Shown: positions 8,069-17,256 of the stretch, one piece after another | Numbering within the stretch: position 1 is the stretch's first letter | How the letters are laid out: each line of letters begins with the position of its first letter | From: CBDDFQ01 sp965227035 | GTDB lineage: Bacteria; Pseudomonadota; Gammaproteobacteria; Burkholderiales; Burkholderiaceae_C | Direction: 5' to 3' | Assembly (NCBI GenBank): GCA_965227035.1 | Contig: OZ245724.1 | Location: forward strand, 1,922,001 to 1,986,000 | DNA length: 64,000 nucleotides | Position numbers and translations under genes: made by a program | The notes under the pieces: model-generated | What the model was told of the DNA's origin: nothing | The model's database searches: none | What the model saw: the letters and a program-made list of their open reading frames with translations, nothing else

Positions 8069-9238
8069 ATGCCCTCGTCCGAACGCGTCATCCCAATTGC
8101 CGATTTGCGCGCGCAAGCCCTATTGCGCCCAATCGGTGTCGACGCGAACGCCCTGTCGGCCTCTTCCGGCAAATTGGTAGACACCCTCGGCCGCCCGCTC
8201 CGCGATCTGCGAATCAGCGTGACCGACCGTTGCAACTTTCGCTGCAGCTACTGCATGCCACGCGAAGTCTTCGACAAAGACTATCCCTACCTTCCCCACT
8301 CTTCCCTCCTCACCTTCGAAGAGATTGCTCGCCTGGCGCGCGTGTTCGTCTCGCAAGGTGTTCGAAAGATCAGGTTGACCGGTGGCGAGCCGCTGCTGCG
8401 CAAGAACATCGAGCGACTGGTCGAGCAGCTGGCGTCGATTCGAACGCCCGATGGAGATGCGCTCGATCTGACATTGACCACCAACGGCTCGCTCCTGGCC
8501 CGGAAAGCGCAGTCGCTGCGCGATGCCGGCCTGAAGCGCGTCACGGTGAGTCTGGATGGCCTGGACGACGCAGTGTTCCGCAAAATGAACGATGCCGATT
8601 TCCCGGTTGCGGATGTGCTCGAGGGCATCGAAGCTGCAAAGGCCGCAGGACTCGGCCCGATCAAGGTGAACATGGTGGTGAAGCGCGGCACCAACGATCA
8701 GGAAATCATCCCGATGGCGCGCCATTTCAAGGGCACCGGCGTCATCCTGCGGTTCATCGAATACATGGACGTCGGCTCCACCAACGGCTGGCGTATGAAC
8801 GATGTCATGCCATCGTCGGAAGTAAGAGCCATGATCGACGAAGCCATGCCATTGAACAACATTCAGGCCAGCCAGGAGGGTGAGACCGCTGGACGCTGGG
8901 CGTATGCCGACGGTACTGGCGAAGTCGGATTTATCAGCAGCGTGACCGACGCTTTCTGCGGAGATTGCAATCGCGCGCGACTGTCGACCGAAGGGCAGCT
9001 TTATTTGTGCCTGTTCGCGACAAGCGGCTACGACCTGCGTTCGCTGGTTCGCCCAGTCGATGGATTGGCCGACGACATGCAAATCGCCGCTGCGATTCGG
9101 GGCATCTGGCAAGGGCGCGACGATCAATATTCGCAGCTTCGTGCATCGGGAGATTCGAGGGATGCGGGTGATTCGAGTCAGCCGACTTCGGGCAACGACG
9201 GTGGCCGCCGAGTCGAAATGAGCTACATCGGAGGTTAA
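8069..9238 (+). CDS. moaA: GTP 3',8-cyclase (molybdenum cofactor synthesis)
   Basis: A 389-aa radical-SAM protein. The N-terminal cluster ligands are Cys55, Cys59 and Cys62 (DRCNFRCSYC). The second 4Fe-4S cluster ligands are Cys297, Cys300 and Cys314. The C-terminal Gly-Gly needed for activity is present. With MoaC it converts GTP to cyclic pyranopterin monophosphate. A 20-residue N-terminal extension precedes the usual start, as in other Burkholderiales. It is followed 56 bp later by mobA. Confidence 0.95.
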   Translation: MPSSERVIPIADLRAQALLRPIGVDANALSASSGKLVDTLGRPLRDLRISVTDRCNFRCSYCMPREVFDKDYPYLPHSSLLTFEEIARLARVFVSQGVRKIRLTGGEPLLRKNIERLVEQLASIRTPDGDALDLTLTTNGSLLARKAQSLRDAGLKRVTVSLDGLDDAVFRKMNDADFPVADVLEGIEAAKAAGLGPIKVNMVVKRGTNDQEIIPMARHFKGTGVILRFIEYMDVGSTNGWRMNDVMPSSEVRAMIDEAMPLNNIQASQEGETAGRWAYADGTGEVGFISSVTDAFCGDCNRARLSTEGQLYLCLFATSGYDLRSLVRPVDGLADDMQIAAAIRGIWQGRDDQYSQLRASGDSRDAGDSSQPTSGNDGGRRVEMSYIGG

Positions 9239-9294
9239 GCGCACTCACATGCCTCAGCTTCACGCTCCGCGTCAAAAGTTAACAGGTAATCGAA

Positions 9295-9924
9295 TTGATC
9301 GACAAAGCAGATATCACCGGACTCATCCTTGCGGGAGGCAAAGGCCTTCGGATGGACGGCGCCGATAAAGGACTTCAAACCTTTCATGGAGCGCCGCTTG
9401 CGCTTCACGTCCTGGAGCGCCTTAAACCTCAGGTCGGCCGAATCGCGATCAACGCCAATAGACACATCGACGTCTACGAATCGTTCGGCGTTTCTGTGTG
9501 GCCCGATGAAATCGAAAACTTTCCCGGCCCGCTAGGAGGTATTCACGCGGGACTTCTCCGCTGCGAAACACCGTATCTTCTGACCACGCCATGCGACTCG
9601 CCATTGATCCCTCAAGATCTGGTCGATCGACTCGCAGCGTCGATGCACAAGCACGGCGCGGAAATCGCGATGGCCTGCTCCAGCGAAGTCGACCATCTCG
9701 GCAAGCAGATGACACGCACCCATCCGGTCGTGTGCCTGATGAATGTGTCGATTCGGGATGGACTCAATTCGTACATGCAATCGGGCGGACGCAAGGTGAG
9801 TTCATGGACGTCGATCAATCGAACGGTGCTGGTGACATTCGACGCACCGCATCACAGCAACGCGTTCAGCAACGCCAACACGATCGAACAACTGCGGGCG
9901 CTGGAGGCGTCGCACGCGACCTGA
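9295..9924 (+). CDS. mobA: Molybdenum cofactor guanylyltransferase
   Basis: A 209-aa protein with the nucleotidyltransferase signature LAGGKGLRM followed by DKG (Lys25), and the TPCDSPLI segment containing the Mg-binding Asp. It transfers GMP from GTP to molybdopterin. The start appears to be TTG at 9295, about 8 nt after CAGG; no in-frame ATG gives the N-terminal motif. A following moeA, common in this order, is absent; a convergent RND operon comes next. Confidence 0.93.
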   Translation: MIDKADITGLILAGGKGLRMDGADKGLQTFHGAPLALHVLERLKPQVGRIAINANRHIDVYESFGVSVWPDEIENFPGPLGGIHAGLLRCETPYLLTTPCDSPLIPQDLVDRLAASMHKHGAEIAMACSSEVDHLGKQMTRTHPVVCLMNVSIRDGLNSYMQSGGRKVSSWTSINRTVLVTFDAPHHSNAFSNANTIEQLRALEASHAT

Positions 9925-9927
9925 CAG

Positions 9928-12900
9928 TTATTTCGCGAGGTATTCGGGCTCGATATGCCCGTCGTGCGTGATTTGCTCGTCGGGATGATCCTTCGCTTCC
10001 CGCTGATTGGCGCCAGGTACGGTGCGTCGTGCGAAGAACGTATACATGGTCGGCACCACGAACACCGTAAGGAGAGTTCCGAAAGACATCCCTCCGACGA
10101 TCACCCATCCAATTTGCTGACGACTTTCGGCTCCCGCACCATGCGCCAGTGCGAGCGGAATCGCGCCGAGCACCATCGCGCCCGTAGTCATCAATATAGG
10201 ACGCAGGCGTTGCGAAGAAGCTTTCACCACCGCATCGACCATTCCCATGCCCTGCTCGCGTAACTGATTGGTGAATTCGACAATCAGAATGCCGTGCTTC
10301 GTGATCAGGCCGACCAGCGTGATCAAACCGATTTGCGAATAAACGTTCAGTGATCCGCCGGACCATTTCAACGCGAGCAGCGCGCCGAGCATCGACATCG
10401 GAACCGACAGCATGATCACGAAGGGATCGATGAAGCTCTCGAACTGCGCGGCGAGCACCAGGAAAATGAACAGCAGCGACAACGCGAAGACCAGGCCAAG
10501 CGCGCCCTGCGAATTGCGGAATTCGCGCGATGTGCCGTTGAGCTCCGTGGTGTAGCCCGGCTTCAAGACTTTCGCGGCCGTGGCATCCATGAATTCCAGC
10601 GCTTCGCCGAGCGAGTAGTCCGCAGACATGCTGGCCGTGATCGACGCTGAACGGCGCTGTCCGAAGTGATTCAACTCTCGCGGCGACACGTTCTCGCTCA
10701 CCTTCACCAGCGACGAAAGCGGGATCATGGTGTCGTTGCGCCCGCGAACATAAATGTGGTCGATGTCTTCCGGTGTCGTGCGTCCGCTAGCCTGCGTCTG
10801 CACGATCACGTCGTACTGTTCGGCGTCGCGTTTGTAGCGGGTCACATTGCGTCCGCCGAGCATGGTTTCGATGGCGCGGGCCACCACGTCAACACCCACG
10901 CCCATGTCCGCCGCTTTTTCGCGTTCGACTTCGATTCGCAACTCCGGCTTGTTCAGTCGCAGATCGACTTCAGGTGCGACGATGCCCGGATTCTTCGCGA
11001 TCTCGTTCATCATGTCGCGCACAACCGTGTTGAGGTTCTGATAACTGTCGGAGGTCTGGATCACGAAGTTGATCGGCCGATCGCGAAAACTTTGCCCCAA
11101 CGATGGGGGCGTGATCGTGAACACATTCACACCCGGCAAGGCAGAAAACTTGGGCTGCAGTTCGCGAGCGATCTGCAGCATGCTGCGCTTGCGATCATCC
11201 CAATCGACCGCGCGGTATTGAACGTTGGCCTGCGACACGGTGGGATTGCCGACGGTCGCAAAAATTCGGTCGAACTCCTTGTACGGGCCGCCCATTTTTT
11301 CGAGCTCCTGCGCGTAGCGGTTCGTGTAGTCGAGCGTCGCGCCATCGGGAGCGGTCACGGTCGCGAGAATTGTTCCGCGATCTTCCATTGGAGACAGCTC
11401 CTTCTTCATCGACGGGAAGGTCGTGTAGATAAGAACCGCACACAAGCACATCACTATCACCACGATCCATCGAGCTTGCAGCACGCGCCCGCGCATTCCT
11501 CCGCGAGATTCGGAACCTTGTCCGGCGGGTCGCACACGCGCGGTAAGAATCCAGCGCAGCAAACGGCCGTAAGCATCGGACATGCGGGTCAGCGCGCGCT
11601 CCATGCTGCGATCGAACCAGTTCGGTTTCGGGTTGTGCTTGAGCATCACCGAACACATCATGGGCGTGAGTGTCAGCGCAATAAAACCCGACACGACCAC
11701 TGCGCCGGCGAGTGCCAGTGCGAATTCGACAAACAGCTTTCCGGTGCGACCTGGCGTGAAAGCGAGCGGCGCGTACACCGCCACCAGCGTCAGCGTCATC
11801 GTGATCACCGCGAAGCCGATTTCTCTTGCGCCCTTGATCGACGCCGAGAACGGATCCAATCCCTCTTCGATGTGCCGAAAGATGTTCTCCAGCATCACGA
11901 TCGCGTCGTCGACCACGAGCCCGATCGCCAGCACCAGCGCCAGCAGCGTCAGCGTATTGATCGAGAAACCGGCCAGCGCCATCATGGCGAAAGTGCCGAT
12001 CAGGCTCACCGGAATCGTGATGATCGGGATGATGGATGCACGCAGCGTACGCAGGAACACGAAGATCACCAGGGCCACCAGAACCACGGCTTCGACGATC
12101 GTTCGGTAGACGTTGCGAACCGATCGATCGATGAACACCGAGTTGTCGTTGGCGATGTCCACCGTCATGTCGGGCGGCAAATCAATCTTAAGTTGCGGAA
12201 TGATTTCTCGCACGCCCTTCGACAGCTCGAGCGGATTCGCGGTTGCCTGCCGAATGACGCCAATCGAGATCGAATCGCGCCCGTTCAATCGAACCGAACT
12301 GCGCTCGTCGGCGGCGCCCTCCTGAATACGCGCGACGTCGCGCATGCGCACAGGAAATCCGTTCACCGTCTTGATGACGATTTCTGCGAACTGTCCGGGG
12401 CGTACCAGATCGGTCTGCGAAGTCACGCTGAATTCGCGCTGGGTCGATTCGATCCGCCCTGCCGGAACTTCCAGATTGTTCCGGCGAATCGCGTCTTCGG
12501 CGTCCTGCGTGGTGAGTCGATAGGCAGCGAGCTTGTCCGGATCGAGCCACACGCGCATGGCGTATTTGCGTTCGCCAAAAATGCGAACGTCGGCAACGCC
12601 GGTCACGGTCTGCAGTCGCGGCTTCACGATCCGGTTCACCACATCGTTGATCTGAAGCGGAGTCATCGTGTCGCTGGTGAACGCCAGCCAGATGATCGGA
12701 AACGCATCGGCCTCTACCTTGGCGATCACCGGCTCGTCGATCGCCTGTGGCAGACGATTGCGAACGCGCGACGTCCGGTCGCGTACTTCAGCGGCAGCGT
12801 TGTCCGCGTCTTTCTCGAGACGGAATCGAACGCTGATCTGCGATTGTTCGGCGCGACTGATCGACGTGATCACGTCGACTGCGTCGATTCCGGCTATCGA

Positions 12901-13107
12901 GTCTTCCAGCGTCTTGGTGACCTGCGACTCGATCACCTGCGCCGACGCGCCTGCGTAGCGCACTGTGACCGTGACCACCGGCTCGTCGATCTTCGGATAT
13001 TCGCGAACCGACAACTTGGTGAAGCTCACCACGCCGATCAGGATGATCAGCAGCGACAGCACGGTTGCGAAAACCGGGCGGCGAATCGATATTTCGGCGA
13101 GCTGCAT
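9928..13107 (-). CDS. RND multidrug efflux permease (HAE-1 type)
   Basis: A 1059-aa inner-membrane proton antiporter of the AcrB/MexB superfamily. The start MQLAEISIRRPVFATVL is typical. There are two large periplasmic loops and 12 expected TM helices, and the proton-relay Asp pair is D400-D401 in GLVVDDAIVMLENI. A hydrophilic insert near residue 525 separates the two halves. It is preceded 30 bp upstream by its adaptor. No outer-membrane factor gene is next to it, so it would use one encoded elsewhere. The substrate cannot be inferred. Confidence 0.94.
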   Translation of the reverse strand: MQLAEISIRRPVFATVLSLLIILIGVVSFTKLSVREYPKIDEPVVTVTVRYAGASAQVIESQVTKTLEDSIAGIDAVDVITSISRAEQSQISVRFRLEKDADNAAAEVRDRTSRVRNRLPQAIDEPVIAKVEADAFPIIWLAFTSDTMTPLQINDVVNRIVKPRLQTVTGVADVRIFGERKYAMRVWLDPDKLAAYRLTTQDAEDAIRRNNLEVPAGRIESTQREFSVTSQTDLVRPGQFAEIVIKTVNGFPVRMRDVARIQEGAADERSSVRLNGRDSISIGVIRQATANPLELSKGVREIIPQLKIDLPPDMTVDIANDNSVFIDRSVRNVYRTIVEAVVLVALVIFVFLRTLRASIIPIITIPVSLIGTFAMMALAGFSINTLTLLALVLAIGLVVDDAIVMLENIFRHIEEGLDPFSASIKGAREIGFAVITMTLTLVAVYAPLAFTPGRTGKLFVEFALALAGAVVVSGFIALTLTPMMCSVMLKHNPKPNWFDRSMERALTRMSDAYGRLLRWILTARVRPAGQGSESRGGMRGRVLQARWIVVIVMCLCAVLIYTTFPSMKKELSPMEDRGTILATVTAPDGATLDYTNRYAQELEKMGGPYKEFDRIFATVGNPTVSQANVQYRAVDWDDRKRSMLQIARELQPKFSALPGVNVFTITPPSLGQSFRDRPINFVIQTSDSYQNLNTVVRDMMNEIAKNPGIVAPEVDLRLNKPELRIEVEREKAADMGVGVDVVARAIETMLGGRNVTRYKRDAEQYDVIVQTQASGRTTPEDIDHIYVRGRNDTMIPLSSLVKVSENVSPRELNHFGQRRSASITASMSADYSLGEALEFMDATAAKVLKPGYTTELNGTSREFRNSQGALGLVFALSLLFIFLVLAAQFESFIDPFVIMLSVPMSMLGALLALKWSGGSLNVYSQIGLITLVGLITKHGILIVEFTNQLREQGMGMVDAVVKASSQRLRPILMTTGAMVLGAIPLALAHGAGAESRQQIGWVIVGGMSFGTLLTVFVVPTMYTFFARRTVPGANQREAKDHPDEQITHDGHIEPEYLAK

Positions 13108-13137
13108 GGCGTGAACTCCTGTGCTCGTAGTAAATGT

Positions 13138-14607
13138 TTAGGCCGGGTTGCGCCCGGAAGGCATCGTGGGCGTTGGGCGAACGGCAGACGGTGGCGCAAC
13201 GGTAGGCACCGGCGACTCCATGGAACGACCGGCCGATGCGACATCCTGGGTAATGCAAGGGTTGGGGCCGGTGGCGGTGCGTGGCTTCACGGTCGGTGCG
13301 ACATAGGCTGCGGCAGGCGATCCCACCGAAGCTACCGGCGCTCCCGGAGCTCCCGAACTCGATGCCGATGCCGATGCCTGCGGCATGGACGATGCACCAC
13401 CTTCTCGCGGCCCTCCGCCCGATTTGTTGCCGCCGCCCACTTCCATGATCCGCACCGTCATCGCATCACGTTGAATTCGCTGCTGGCCTGCGGTCACGAC
13501 CACGTCCCCGGCAGTGAGTCCCGAGACGATCTCGACCTTACCCGGGCGACGAATTCCGGTCTTCACTTCGACGCGCTGGGTAGTGCGAGTCTGCGCATCC
13601 GGGCCGTCGACCAGCCTGATCACGAAGAGTCGATTGCCCTGCGGGACTATGGCTTCCTCGGGAACGACCACCGCATCTTCTTTGACCCCGAAGACTGTCG
13701 TTGTTCGGGCGAACATGCCGGGCCTGAGCTGCAGATCGCGGTTGTCGATGCAACCGCGCACCGCAACCGAACGTCCATTTGCATCGAGCAAGGGATCGAT
13801 CGCCATCACGACTGCGGAAAACTTTCTTCCCGGCAATGCATCGAGCTCGATTGCCGCCGTCTGACCCCGTTTGACCTTCGCCTGATATCGCTCGGGCAGT
13901 CGGTAGTCGACGTAGATGGCTTCCAGATCCTCGATGTTGACGATGTCGGCACCGTCCTTGAGGTAGTCGCCGATGTTGACCGTGCGGATACCGGCAATTC
14001 CGTCGAACGGCGCGATGATTTTCAGGCGGGCGGTGGTCGCCTTGGCCAGTGCGAGTTTCGCGTTGGCCACCTCGAGCGCCGCGGAGCTTTCGTCGACCGA
14101 GCGCTGGCTGATGAAGTTCTGCGACACCAATTCCTGATTGCGCTTGTGGTTCGCCACGGCAATAGACAGCTCGGCATTGCTTTGCTGCATTTGCGCCGCT
14201 TGAAGCTGGTCGTCGAACTGGACGAGTACTTGCCCCTTTTTGACCCGATCGCCGTCGCGGAAATTGAGTTGCGTGATCCGACCGCTGACCTCTGGACGAA
14301 GGATCACGCTTCGGCGTGACCTGAGGCTACCGACTGCCTGCACGTCGTCGCTGACCCGCGACTTCTCGGCCTTGGCCACTTCGACCGACAGCGGACGCGA
14401 AGCCCCCGCGCCCACCGCGCTGCCGGATGCGGAGCTTGCAGAACTTGCAGAACTTCCGGATCCGGCGGCCCCCGTGGTGCCAGCGCTTTCCGCAGAAGCG
14501 GCGCTGCTACCCGAAGGCTTGTTCTGATACCACCAGGCAGCGCCAGAAGCGGCGGCGATGCCCACGATGGCCACTACTGTGTAGATTGCTTTCGATGCCA
14601 TGAACAA
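13138..14607 (-). CDS. RND periplasmic adaptor (membrane fusion protein)
   Basis: A 489-aa adaptor with an N-terminal hydrophobic anchor (about residues 9-26), then a Ser/Ala/Gly linker. The lipoyl/hairpin core follows (SGRITQLNFRDGDRVKKGQ, then FDGIAGIRTVNIGDYL) with the beta-barrel. The last 100 or so residues are a low-complexity Gly/Ser/Ala/Pro extension not usual in AcrA-type proteins. The start could equally be Met3. It bridges the permease at 9928-13107 to an outer-membrane channel. Confidence 0.92.
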   Translation of the reverse strand: MFMASKAIYTVVAIVGIAAASGAAWWYQNKPSGSSAASAESAGTTGAAGSGSSASSASSASGSAVGAGASRPLSVEVAKAEKSRVSDDVQAVGSLRSRRSVILRPEVSGRITQLNFRDGDRVKKGQVLVQFDDQLQAAQMQQSNAELSIAVANHKRNQELVSQNFISQRSVDESSAALEVANAKLALAKATTARLKIIAPFDGIAGIRTVNIGDYLKDGADIVNIEDLEAIYVDYRLPERYQAKVKRGQTAAIELDALPGRKFSAVVMAIDPLLDANGRSVAVRGCIDNRDLQLRPGMFARTTTVFGVKEDAVVVPEEAIVPQGNRLFVIRLVDGPDAQTRTTQRVEVKTGIRRPGKVEIVSGLTAGDVVVTAGQQRIQRDAMTVRIMEVGGGNKSGGGPREGGASSMPQASASASSSGAPGAPVASVGSPAAAYVAPTVKPRTATGPNPCITQDVASAGRSMESPVPTVAPPSAVRPTPTMPSGRNPA

Positions 14608-14723
14608 ATCGACTCGAAGTATGAGTGAAACGAATTGTCACGGATAAGCAATTTCCCGGCCAGATTTTTATACCTATTGCATTAAGGCGACGAAATGCAA
14701 TTGAAAGCCGAGACCCGAGTTGG

Positions 14724-15173
14724 TCAGCGCGACGCCAGTGCCTGTTCGACGCCGCGATTGGCCAACTGGTCGGCTCGCTCGTTTCCCGGATCGCCGGAAT
14801 GTCCCTTGACCCATTTCCACTCGATACGATGCCCGGCGTTAGACACCACGTCGTCCAGACGCTGCCAGAGCTCGACGTTTTTGACCGGCTGCTTGGACGC
14901 GGTTTTCCAGCCTTTGGCCTTCCAGCCGTGAATCCATTCGGTGATGCCCTTGCGGACGTACTGGCTGTCGAGAAAAAGCGTCACTTCGCACGGGCGCTTC
15001 AGCGCAGACAGCCCCTGAATGACGGCCATCAGCTCCATGCGGTTGTTGGTGGTTTCCAGCTCGCCGCCGAACAGATCTTTTTCTTCGGTTCCAGACTTGA
15101 GCCATGCGCCCCAGCCGCCCGGCCCCGGGTTTCCCTTGCAAGCGCCGTCGGTGTAAATAACTACGTGATTCAT
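14724..15173 (-). CDS. rnhA: Ribonuclease HI
   Basis: A 149-aa protein with the complete DEDD active site: Asp9 (YTDGACKGNPG), Glu47 (NNRMELMA), Asp69 (LFLDSQYV) and Asp135 (NERADQLA), plus His125. It removes RNA from RNA:DNA hybrids. The first four bases of the gene overlap the stop of the methyltransferase gene (ATGA), so the two are translationally coupled. Confidence 0.96.
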   Translation of the reverse strand: MNHVVIYTDGACKGNPGPGGWGAWLKSGTEEKDLFGGELETTNNRMELMAVIQGLSALKRPCEVTLFLDSQYVRKGITEWIHGWKAKGWKTASKQPVKNVELWQRLDDVVSNAGHRIEWKWVKGHSGDPGNERADQLANRGVEQALASR

Positions 15174-16015
15174 CCAGTGATTTCTAGTTCGTTGTCTTGT
15201 TGGTGGTCGGCAAACGCAACCGTAGAAGGTGCCGGCGCCTGAGCTTTAGCCTGTTTCGGTCTGGACCTGTTGGCAATCGACACGGGCGCCGCGGCTACCG
15301 CGGGCGAAGTTTTCCACGAAGGAAGCAAAGTCATGCCGCGCACCCTTTTTACTGCCACGAGGAAATACGCCGCGCCGAAAATCGGCCACCAGCGATCGCC
15401 GGCTTTGTCCATCCACTGAAACTTGTTCATCCAGGACTGGCTGGTGAACGAGGGCCTGTAGCAGCCGAATCGGCCCGACTCCACCTCGAAGCTCAGTAGG
15501 CGAAGCCAGTCGCGCAGTCGCCAGTAGTTGATGAATTCGCCGCTGGCAGGCAGGAACAGCCGCCCGAATCCGAGTCGCGTGTAAAGCTTCGCCCTTCGCT
15601 GGCGAAGTCCCCATAAACTCGCCGGGTTGATCCCGCAGATCACCACGCGGCCCTCTGGCACGAGCACGCGTTCCACCTCGCGCAAGGTCGCGTGGGGATC
15701 GCCGCTCAATTCGAGCGAATGGGCAAGGACGACGAGGTCGAGGCTGTTTTCCTGAAAGGGAAGCGCCGAAAAATCGGTGATGAATGCGGCGCGCGGCGGT
15801 CGGCGGCCGGATGCCGCCTCTTCTCCGCTGACGGCGAGCCACCGATGCGGCATGCGGTTAGTTGCCAGCGCGTCGATTTCGGGCAGGCCGAGTTGAAGTG
15901 CGTGATAGCCGAATATGTCGGCGACGGAGCGGTCGAGTTGCTCCTTTTCCCAGGCGAGAAGGTACTGCCCCGGTGGAGTTTCGAACCATTCCTGCAAATC
16001 TATAATTTGATCCAT
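15170..16015 (-). CDS. Class I SAM-dependent methyltransferase (Methyltransf_11 type)
   Basis: A 281-aa protein starting MDQIIDLQEWFETPPGQYLL. The segment LDLVVLAHSLELSGDPHATLREVERVLVPEGRVVICGINP is a standard motif-II/post-motif region of small-molecule methyltransferases. In proteobacteria this gene commonly sits between gloB and rnhA. The upstream neighbour here is the prophage, which begins within about 60 bp of this start and may have replaced the native promoter. Confidence 0.8.
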   Translation of the reverse strand: MDQIIDLQEWFETPPGQYLLAWEKEQLDRSVADIFGYHALQLGLPEIDALATNRMPHRWLAVSGEEAASGRRPPRAAFITDFSALPFQENSLDLVVLAHSLELSGDPHATLREVERVLVPEGRVVICGINPASLWGLRQRRAKLYTRLGFGRLFLPASGEFINYWRLRDWLRLLSFEVESGRFGCYRPSFTSQSWMNKFQWMDKAGDRWWPIFGAAYFLVAVKRVRGMTLLPSWKTSPAVAAAPVSIANRSRPKQAKAQAPAPSTVAFADHQQDNELEITG

Positions 16016-16073
16016 GTTCCCTCGACGGATCAACGACTTGCAAAAGATTCGTTTGAAATCAAATACTTGTGAT
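16016..16073. other. Left chromosome-prophage junction (attL lies here)
   Basis: The first prophage-type motif begins at 16074 and the host methyltransferase begins at 16015, so the junction lies within these 58 bp or just beside them. No tRNA is present. The core repeat cannot be defined because attR is outside the window. Confidence 0.55.
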
Positions 16074-16088
16074 GTGTAAACATGTGAG
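16074..16088 (+). repeat. 15-bp dispersed motif, copy 1
   Basis: GTGTAAACATGTGAG, one mismatch to the prophage consensus NTGTWAAYNNGTTAG. It lies upstream of the integrase and marks the left edge of phage-type sequence. Confidence 0.6.
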
Positions 16089-16146
16089 TTGTCGTAGATT
16101 TCAGACGGGAAAAACGAATACTTTCGTGGGTTCTAGTAGCGTCCGG

Positions 16147-16194
16147 GGTGACAAACGGTGTGACACAATAGCCGTTTTCTCAACTTGTCACACC
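16147..16194. promoter_or_regulatory. Operator-like TGTGACA sites upstream of the integrase
   Basis: Two direct TGACA cores (16149, 16161) sit 12 bp apart. GGTGTGACA at 16157-16165 forms a perfect 9-bp inverted repeat with TGTCACACC at 16186-16194, ending 6 bp before the integrase start. The same TGTGACA/TGTCACA words recur at 54.2-54.6 kb, suggesting one phage regulator acting at both places. Confidence 0.5.
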
Positions 16195-16200
16195 GCCACT

Positions 16201-17256
16201 ATGCCGACCGTTCGCCAAAGGGGAAACCGCTTCCAAGCCCAGGTGCGCATCAAGCGCAACGGGGTGATTGTCTATCAAGAGTCGGCATCGTTCGACACTC
16301 TCTCTGCCGCGAATCGGTGGGGTGTCACACTCGAAGCCACGATCGAGCGTGACGGTGTGACAGGCCGGACACGCAGTGTGACAACGGTCAAGGATCTGAT
16401 CGACGGGTTCGTTGAGAAGCGCCGGGCCAGCGACAGCATTGGCCGGGGCATCGACGGGGCCGTAACTGCCCTGCTCAAAGCCCCGTTCGCTGACACCCCG
16501 CTAGCCAACCTGACGGCGTCGGAGCTGGTGACGTGGGCAGCGAAGTGCAAAAAGGAAGGACGTAGTCCGGCCACGATCTTGCAGCACATGGCGATCTTCC
16601 GGTCGGCGGTTAACTCGGCACCTGCCCTGCTCAACGTGGACGCTGACCCCCGCCCGATCAAGCTGGCGATGGCGCAGATGAAGTTGATGCAGGTCATCGC
16701 CAAGTCCGAAGCCCGCGATCGCCGGGTGTCCGACGAGGAGCTGGACTTGATCGACGCCGACTTCAAGAAGAAGGCAGACGACGGTCGCACCATCATCCCG
16801 ATGGGCACGATCTTCCGCATGGCGGTGGCCCTACCCCGTCGGCAAGGCGAACTGCTCGACATGCTCTGGTCAGACATCAGCAAGGCAGGTGACACCATCC
16901 TGCTGCGTGACACAAAGCACCCGACCAAGACGCGAAACGAATTGATCCCCCTGCCCCCTGCGGCGCAGGACATGTTGAAGACGATCCCCAAGATCGACGA
17001 GCGCATCCTGCCCTACAAAGCTAACTCGGTCGGCTCGGCATGGAAGCGCATGCGAGAGCGACAAGGCTTGCCCGATGTTCGGTTCCATGACCTGCGGCAC
17101 GAAGGCATCAGCCGGCTGTTCGAGGCGGGGCTGGACATCCCGGAAGTCGCGCTGATCTCGGGACACGAGGATTGGGCAATGCTCAAGCGATACACCCACC
17201 TACGACCATCGACGGTTGCGGAGAAATTGAAGAATGCTCGTAAGCAAGCGACATAA
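16201..17256 (+). CDS. int: Tyrosine-family site-specific integrase
   Basis: A 351-aa protein with an N-terminal arm-type/core-binding region (MPTVRQRGNRFQAQVRIKR) and a C-terminal catalytic domain. Catalytic residues visible are Arg213/214 with Glu217 (PRRQGELL), His296 and Arg299 (HDLRHEG), His322 (SGHEDW) and the nucleophile Tyr331 (LKRYTHLRP). It would recombine attP with the chromosomal att site. The ATG at 16201 is chosen over an upstream in-frame ATG at 16069 because the longer N-terminus is unlike the family and would run through the operator sites. Its last 23 bp overlap the helicase gene. Confidence 0.95.
   Translation: MPTVRQRGNRFQAQVRIKRNGVIVYQESASFDTLSAANRWGVTLEATIERDGVTGRTRSVTTVKDLIDGFVEKRRASDSIGRGIDGAVTALLKAPFADTPLANLTASELVTWAAKCKKEGRSPATILQHMAIFRSAVNSAPALLNVDADPRPIKLAMAQMKLMQVIAKSEARDRRVSDEELDLIDADFKKKADDGRTIIPMGTIFRMAVALPRRQGELLDMLWSDISKAGDTILLRDTKHPTKTRNELIPLPPAAQDMLKTIPKIDERILPYKANSVGSAWKRMRERQGLPDVRFHDLRHEGISRLFEAGLDIPEVALISGHEDWAMLKRYTHLRPSTVAEKLKNARKQAT

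Noticed and set aside
10666..14319. 1217-codon open frame opposite the RND genes
   Set aside because: It runs antisense through two clear efflux genes, has no domain, and is His/Arg-rich as expected for a shadow in GC-rich DNA.
16069..16200. 44-residue N-terminal extension of the integrase
   Set aside because: It would be encoded by the operator region, has no family similarity, and the ATG at 16201 gives the normal start.
16016..16200. tRNA gene as attachment site
   Set aside because: No cloverleaf, T-loop or acceptor stem could be found at the left junction.
16325..16390. Further TGTCACA/TGTGACA words inside the integrase gene
   Set aside because: Three occur, but they encode Val-Thr or Gly-Val-Thr in frame and are not paired as in the control regions, so chance is likely.
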